The translations under genes were made by a program, and so were the position numbers. The notes beneath the pieces are model-generated. The model did no database searches. It saw nothing but the letters and a program-made list of their open reading frames with translations, and was not told the origin of the DNA. Of a stretch of DNA of 64,000 nucleotides, positions 56,156 to 64,000 are shown piece after piece. The stretch's first letter is position 1. Each line of letters starts with the position of its first letter. Source of the DNA: Amycolatopsis sp. 2-15 (GTDB lineage: Bacteria; Actinomycetota; Actinomycetes; Mycobacteriales; Pseudonocardiaceae). The DNA is taken from assembly GCF_030285625.1 (NCBI RefSeq), contig NZ_CP127294.1, forward strand, positions 816,001 through 880,000, in the 5' to 3' direction.

Positions 56156-56794
56156 CTACAGGCGGGTGCCGCAGTCGCCGCAGAAGATCGCGCCGGCGGT
56201 GGAGGGCTTGCCGCATTCGGTGCAGTGGACGGCGGGGGCCAGGGACGAGCCGCAGGAGGCGCAGAACTTGCCGCCCTCGGCTTTCACGCCGCAGCTCGGG
56301 CAAGTCAGGTGGGCGCGGGTGTCGAGGTCGAGGTCGCGGGTCCAGTCGCGGTCGCGGGCGCGGTCCCAGATCTGGTCGCGTTGCGCGGAGGCCTGGGCGC
56401 GCGAGATCTCCTCCGCGACGCTCGGCGAGCATCGCAGGCACTGCCCGATCTCGGTGTTCCAGCACTGGTCCGCGCACATCCAGTCGCTGCAGCCCCGGCA
56501 CTGGCGGAAGCTCGGCGAGATCTCCTTCACGGCGGCCGCGAGCGCGCGGTCCTTCGCGGAGGAGTTCGTGGCGCGGTCGTAGCGCCACTGGTCGGCCGAA
56601 TAGCTCAGGTCCTGCAGCTTGCCGCCGAAGAACGAGCCCACCGCGCGCAGGACACCGCGGCCCGTTTCGACCGCGTCGCGCTGGAAGGCCGACCGGTAGC
56701 CGTTCCCGCAGCGTTCACAGCGGAACTCGAACTGGTAGCCCTGGGTGTTGGAGATATCCGAGAAGTTGTCCGTGAACGGCACGACGTCAGCCAC
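56156..56794 (-). CDS. Zinc-ribbon protein
   Basis: The ~212-residue protein has an N-terminal C-E-R-C knuckle (FEFRCERCGNGYRSAFQRDA), a central Cys cluster (QCRGCSDWMCADQCWNTEIG, Q-C-L-R-C) and two C-terminal ribbons (C-P-S-C-G / F-C-A-S-C-G and C-T-E-C-G / F-C-G-D-C-G), the double zinc-ribbon pattern. The likely start is the GTG at 56794 (V-A-D-V-V-P-F-T-D); a longer start exists but has no better site. Function is unknown. It is convergent with the T7SS operon and lies downstream of, but not clearly with, rpoC. Confidence 0.7.
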   Translation of the reverse strand: MADVVPFTDNFSDISNTQGYQFEFRCERCGNGYRSAFQRDAVETGRGVLRAVGSFFGGKLQDLSYSADQWRYDRATNSSAKDRALAAAVKEISPSFRQCRGCSDWMCADQCWNTEIGQCLRCSPSVAEEISRAQASAQRDQIWDRARDRDWTRDLDLDTRAHLTCPSCGVKAEGGKFCASCGSSLAPAVHCTECGKPSTAGAIFCGDCGTRL

Positions 56795-56914
56795 GGCTGC
56801 CAAGGTAGGCGCGCTTCCCCGGCGCGGGGACCGTAGAAGTGCCGACAACAATGCGACTACCCAACGCATCCATCTCAGCTAACGTCGACCGCGCAGGCAC
56901 CTGGCACCAATAGA

Positions 56915-56950
56915 AAGGCCCCCGCCCCGGAAACCCGGGACGGGGGCCTT
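56915..56950 (-). terminator. Terminator after rpoC
   Basis: A 16-bp stem (AAGGCCCCCGCCCCGG, one mismatch) with an AAAC loop lies 17 nt after the rpoC stop; on the minus strand TTTCTATT follows. Confidence 0.88.
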
Positions 56951-56967
56951 CTCAGCTACTCAGACGA

Positions 56968-60879
<3,912 letters not shown>

Positions 60880-60924
60880 GTCTAAGTCCCCTTGGGGTTG
60901 TTTCGGCTAGAGGGGTCGGCGGTG

Positions 60925-60957
60925 GAGCGGGGACCCACGGGAGGCAGGTCCCCGCTC
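60925..60957 (-). promoter_or_regulatory. Stem-loop between rpoB and rpoC
   Basis: An 11-bp perfect stem (GAGCGGGGACC / GGTCCCCGCTC) with an 11-nt loop fills much of the 86-nt spacer. There is no T-run, so it is more likely a processing or stability element than a terminator. Confidence 0.6.
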
Positions 60958-60965
60958 GACACCGG

Positions 60966-63900
60966 TCAGTGCACGACGTCGTCCACGCTGGGCGACTCGT
61001 TGCGGGACAGGTTGATGCCGAGGTTGGCCGCGGCGCGCTCGAGGTCCTCGTCGTCGGAGTCGCGCATCTCGATGGCCGCACCGTCGCTGGAGAGCACCTC
61101 GACGTTCAGGCACAGCGACTGGAGCTCCTTCAGGAGCACCTTGAACGACTCCGGGATACCCGGCTCGGGGATGTTCTCCCCCTTGACGATGGCCTCGTAC
61201 ACCTTCACGCGGCCGACCACGTCGTCCGACTTGATCGTGAGCAGCTCCTGCAGCGTGTAGGCAGCGCCGTACGCCTGCATCGCCCAGCACTCCATCTCAC
61301 CGAAGCGCTGGCCACCGAACTGCGCCTTACCACCCAGCGGCTGCTGCGTGATCATCGAGTACGGGCCGGTGGAGCGGGCGTGGATCTTGTCGTCGACCAG
61401 GTGGTGCAGCTTCAGGATGTACATGTAGCCGACCGCGACCGGGTACGGGTACGGCTCGCCGGAGCGGCCGTCCAGCAGGGTCGCCTTGCCGTTCTCCTTG
61501 ACCATGCGCTCGCCGTCGCGGTTCGGCTTGGTCGCCCCGAGCAGCCCGGTGAGCTCCTCTTCCTTCGCGCCGTCGAACACCGGAGTGGCGGTGTTCGTGT
61601 TCGGCGCGACGTCGTAGAGCTCCTCGGACAGGTTCTTCGCCCAATCCGGGTTGCCCTCGATCGTCCAGCCCTGCGAGGCCAGCCAGCCCAGGTGGAGCTC
61701 GAGGATCTGGCCGATGTTCATCCGTCGCGGAACACCGTGGGTGTTCAGGATGATGTCGACCGGCGTGCCGTCCTCCATGAAGGGCATGTCCTCGGCGGGC
61801 AGGATCTTGCCGATGACGCCCTTGTTGCCGTGGCGGCCGGCGAGCTTGTCGCCCGGCTGGATCTTGCGCTTCTGGGCCACGTAGACGCGGACCAGCTCGT
61901 TGACGCCCGGGGGCAGCTCGTCGTCGTCCTCGCGAGAGAACACGCGGATGCCGATGACCTTGCCGGTCTCGCCGTGCGGCACCTTCAGCGAGGTGTCGCG
62001 GACTTCGCGGGCCTTCTCACCGAAGATCGCGCGGAGCAGGCGCTCTTCCGGCGTCAGCTCGGTCTCGCCCTTCGGCGTGACCTTGCCGACCAGGATGTCG
62101 CCGTCGCGGACCTCGGCGCCGATGCGGATGATGCCGCGCTCGTCGAGGTCGGCGAGCACCTCCTCGGAGACGTTCGGGATGTCCCGGGTGATCTCCTCGG
62201 CGCCCAGCTTGGTGTCGCGGGCGTCGATCTCGTGCTCCTCGATGTGGATCGACGTGAGCACGTCGTCCTGCACCAGGCGCTCGGAGAGGATGATCGCGTC
62301 CTCGTAGTTGTGGCCCTCCCACGGCATGACCGCCACGAGCAGGTTCTTGCCCAGCGCCATCTCACCGTTCTCGGTGGACGGGCCGTCGGCGATGACCTGG
62401 CCCTTCTCGACGCGGTCACCCTCGTCGACGATCGGGCGGTGGTTGAAGCACGTGCCGTGGTTGGAGCGGCGGAACTTGTACAGTCCGTAGCTCTTCCGCG
62501 TGCCGTCGTCGTGCATGATCGTGATGATGTCCGCGGACAGCTCCTCGACCACGCCGGCCTGCTCGGCCACGAGGACGTCACCGGCGTCGACCGCGGCGCG
62601 CAGCTCCACACCCGTGCCCACGTACGGGGCCTGGTTGCGCAGCAGCGGCACGGCCTGGCGCTGCATGTTCGCGCCCATCAGCGCGCGGTTCGCGTCGTCG
62701 TGCTCCAGGAACGGGATCATCGCCGTCGCGACGGAGACCATCTGCCGCGGCGACACGTCCATGTAGTCGATCTCGAGCGGGTCGATCAGCTCGACCTCGC
62801 CGCCCTTGCGGCGACCCAGGACCTTGTTCTCGACGAAGTGGCCGTCGTCGGTGATCGGCGCGTTGGCCTGCGCCTTGACGAAGCGGTCTTCCTCGTCGGC
62901 CGTGAGGTAGTCGACCTGGTCGGTGACCTGGCCCTCGACGACCTTGCGGTACGGCGTCTCGATGAAACCGAACGGGTTGACCCGCGCGTAGGAGCAGAGC
63001 GAACCGATCAGGCCGATGTTCGGGCCTTCCGGCGTCTCGATCGGGCACATGCGGCCGTAGTGCGACGGGTGGACGTCGCGGACCTCCATGCCGGCGCGCT
63101 CACGGGACAGACCACCGGGGCCCAGCGCCGAGAGGCGGCGCTTGTGGGTCAGGCCCGACAGCGGGTTGTTCTGGTCCATGAACTGCGACAGCTGCGAGGT
63201 GCCGAAGAACTCCTTGATCGCCGCGCCGATGGGGCGGATGTTGATCAGGGTCTGCGGCGTGATCGCCTCGACGTCCTGCGTGGTCATGCGCTCACGCACG
63301 ACACGCTCGGTGCGGGAGAGGCCGACCCGGATCTGGTTCTGGATCAGCTCGCCCACCGTGCGCAGGCGGCGGTTGCCGAAGTGGTCGATGTCGTCGGTCT
63401 CGACCGGCACCTCGACGTTCGACACGCTCGTCATCTTGTCCTCGCCGGCGTGGAGCCGGACCAGGTACTCGATGGCCGAGACGATGTCCTCTTCGGTCAG
63501 CGTGCCGGTGTCGTACGGGGTGTCGAGACCGAGCTTCTTGTTGACCTTGTAGCGGCCGACCTTGGCCAGGTCGTAGCGCTTCGGCTTGAAGAACAGGTTC
63601 TCCAGCAGCGTCTGCGCGCTCTCCTTCGTGGGCGGCTCGCCCGGACGGAGCTTGCGGTAGATGTCGAGCAGCGCCTCGTCGGTGCCGGCGGTGTGGTCCT
63701 TCTCGAGGGTGGCCAGCAGCGTCTCCGAGAAGGAGAAGCGCTCGCGGATCGCCTCGGTGGTCCAGCCCAGCGCCTTCAGCAGCACGGTGACCGGCTGGCG
63801 GCGCTTGCGGTCGATGCGCACACCGACGGTGTCGCGCTTGTCGACGTCGAACTCGAGCCACGCGCCGCGGCTCGGGATCACGCGCACGCTGAAGACGTCC

Positions 63901-64000
63901 TTGTCGGTCGTCTTGTCGACACTGCTGTCGAAGTACACGCCCGGAGAACGCACGAGCTGGGACACGACGACCCGCTCCGTGCCGTTGATGATGAAGGTGC
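60966..64000 (-). CDS. rpoB: DNA-directed RNA polymerase beta subunit (5' end beyond the right edge)
   Basis: About 1011 codons are visible, reading in from the window edge with [21 protein letters not shown]. The rifampicin region [32 protein letters not shown] keeps the residues found in sensitive strains (D-Q-N, T-H-K, L-S-A-L). The later RGMEVRD-type ([23 protein letters not shown]) and the C-terminal [20 protein letters not shown] are conserved. It ends SVDDVVH. The true start is upstream of the window (to the right); the internal ATG at 63965 is not the start. Confidence 0.97.
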   Translation of the reverse strand, partial: TFIINGTERVVVSQLVRSPGVYFDSSVDKTTDKDVFSVRVIPSRGAWLEFDVDKRDTVGVRIDRKRRQPVTVLLKALGWTTEAIRERFSFSETLLATLEKDHTAGTDEALLDIYRKLRPGEPPTKESAQTLLENLFFKPKRYDLAKVGRYKVNKKLGLDTPYDTGTLTEEDIVSAIEYLVRLHAGEDKMTSVSNVEVPVETDDIDHFGNRRLRTVGELIQNQIRVGLSRTERVVRERMTTQDVEAITPQTLINIRPIGAAIKEFFGTSQLSQFMDQNNPLSGLTHKRRLSALGPGGLSRERAGMEVRDVHPSHYGRMCPIETPEGPNIGLIGSLCSYARVNPFGFIETPYRKVVEGQVTDQVDYLTADEEDRFVKAQANAPITDDGHFVENKVLGRRKGGEVELIDPLEIDYMDVSPRQMVSVATAMIPFLEHDDANRALMGANMQRQAVPLLRNQAPYVGTGVELRAAVDAGDVLVAEQAGVVEELSADIITIMHDDGTRKSYGLYKFRRSNHGTCFNHRPIVDEGDRVEKGQVIADGPSTENGEMALGKNLLVAVMPWEGHNYEDAIILSERLVQDDVLTSIHIEEHEIDARDTKLGAEEITRDIPNVSEEVLADLDERGIIRIGAEVRDGDILVGKVTPKGETELTPEERLLRAIFGEKAREVRDTSLKVPHGETGKVIGIRVFSREDDDELPPGVNELVRVYVAQKRKIQPGDKLAGRHGNKGVIGKILPAEDMPFMEDGTPVDIILNTHGVPRRMNIGQILELHLGWLASQGWTIEGNPDWAKNLSEELYDVAPNTNTATPVFDGAKEEELTGLLGATKPNRDGERMVKENGKATLLDGRSGEPYPYPVAVGYMYILKLHHLVDDKIHARSTGPYSMITQQPLGGKAQFGGQRFGEMECWAMQAYGAAYTLQELLTIKSDDVVGRVKVYEAIVKGENIPEPGIPESFKVLLKELQSLCLNVEVLSSDGAAIEMRDSDDEDLERAAANLGINLSRNESPSVDDVVH

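Overview
The window is a high-GC (roughly 70%) actinobacterial chromosome segment. The gene order rpoB-rpoC ... rpsL-rpsG-fusA-tuf, the S10, spc and alpha ribosomal operons, truA, an ESX-4-like type VII secretion (T7SS) locus, rplM-rpsI and glmM matches the ESX-4 neighbourhood of Mycobacteriales and Pseudonocardiales. Protein style (long Ala/Pro/Gly-rich tails, EccE present in an ESX-4-like locus) suggests a Pseudonocardiaceae member such as Amycolatopsis; that genus call is inference. No tRNA, rRNA, CRISPR array, insertion sequence or prophage was seen.

Layout. 1-5370 (minus): two tandem copies of a T7SS-substrate cassette (small EspC-like protein, large WXG-type protein with low-complexity tail, charged helical protein), the second cut by the window edge. 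5505-8090 (minus): glmM, rpsI, rplM. 8368-26754: ESX-4-like locus, with a lipoprotein and a DUF4333 protein (+), esxA/esxB, a small unknown, an Hsp70-like T7SS-associated protein, eccC (all -), eccD-mycP (+), a WXG/EspC-like pair and eccB (-), eccE and an unknown partner (+). 26813-29164: alpha/beta hydrolase, methyltransferase, truA (-). 29169-46494 (minus): alpha operon (infA-rpmJ-rpsM-ORF-rpsK-rpsD-rpoA-rplQ), secY-adk-map, spc and S10 operons, almost all co-directional with 4-nt stop/start overlaps. 46905-51232 (minus): tuf, fusA, rpsG, rpsL. 51616-56794: accessory patch with a 52-codon ORF, a GNAT acetyltransferase, a plus-strand T7SS-substrate operon (YbaB-like, EspC-like, large WXG protein, membrane protein) and a zinc-ribbon protein. 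56968-64000 (minus): rpoC and most of rpoB, which runs off the right edge.

How it works together. The ribosomal and RNA polymerase genes form the usual growth-coupled translation/transcription block. The ESX-4-like locus encodes what looks like a full inner-membrane machine (EccB, EccC, EccD, EccE, mycosin) plus an EsxA/EsxB pair. Four separate small/large gene pairs in the window share one design (EspC-like protein immediately upstream of a large W-x-G protein, three of the four small proteins carrying a Y-x-x-x-E motif). They are likely substrates of this machine. The most unusual points are the duplicated substrate cassette with a shared C-terminal tail, a 61-codon ORF with coding-type composition between rpsM and rpsK, a probable CTG start for truA, an apparent frameshift in the YbaB-like gene, and a hairpin that encloses a GNAT start codon.
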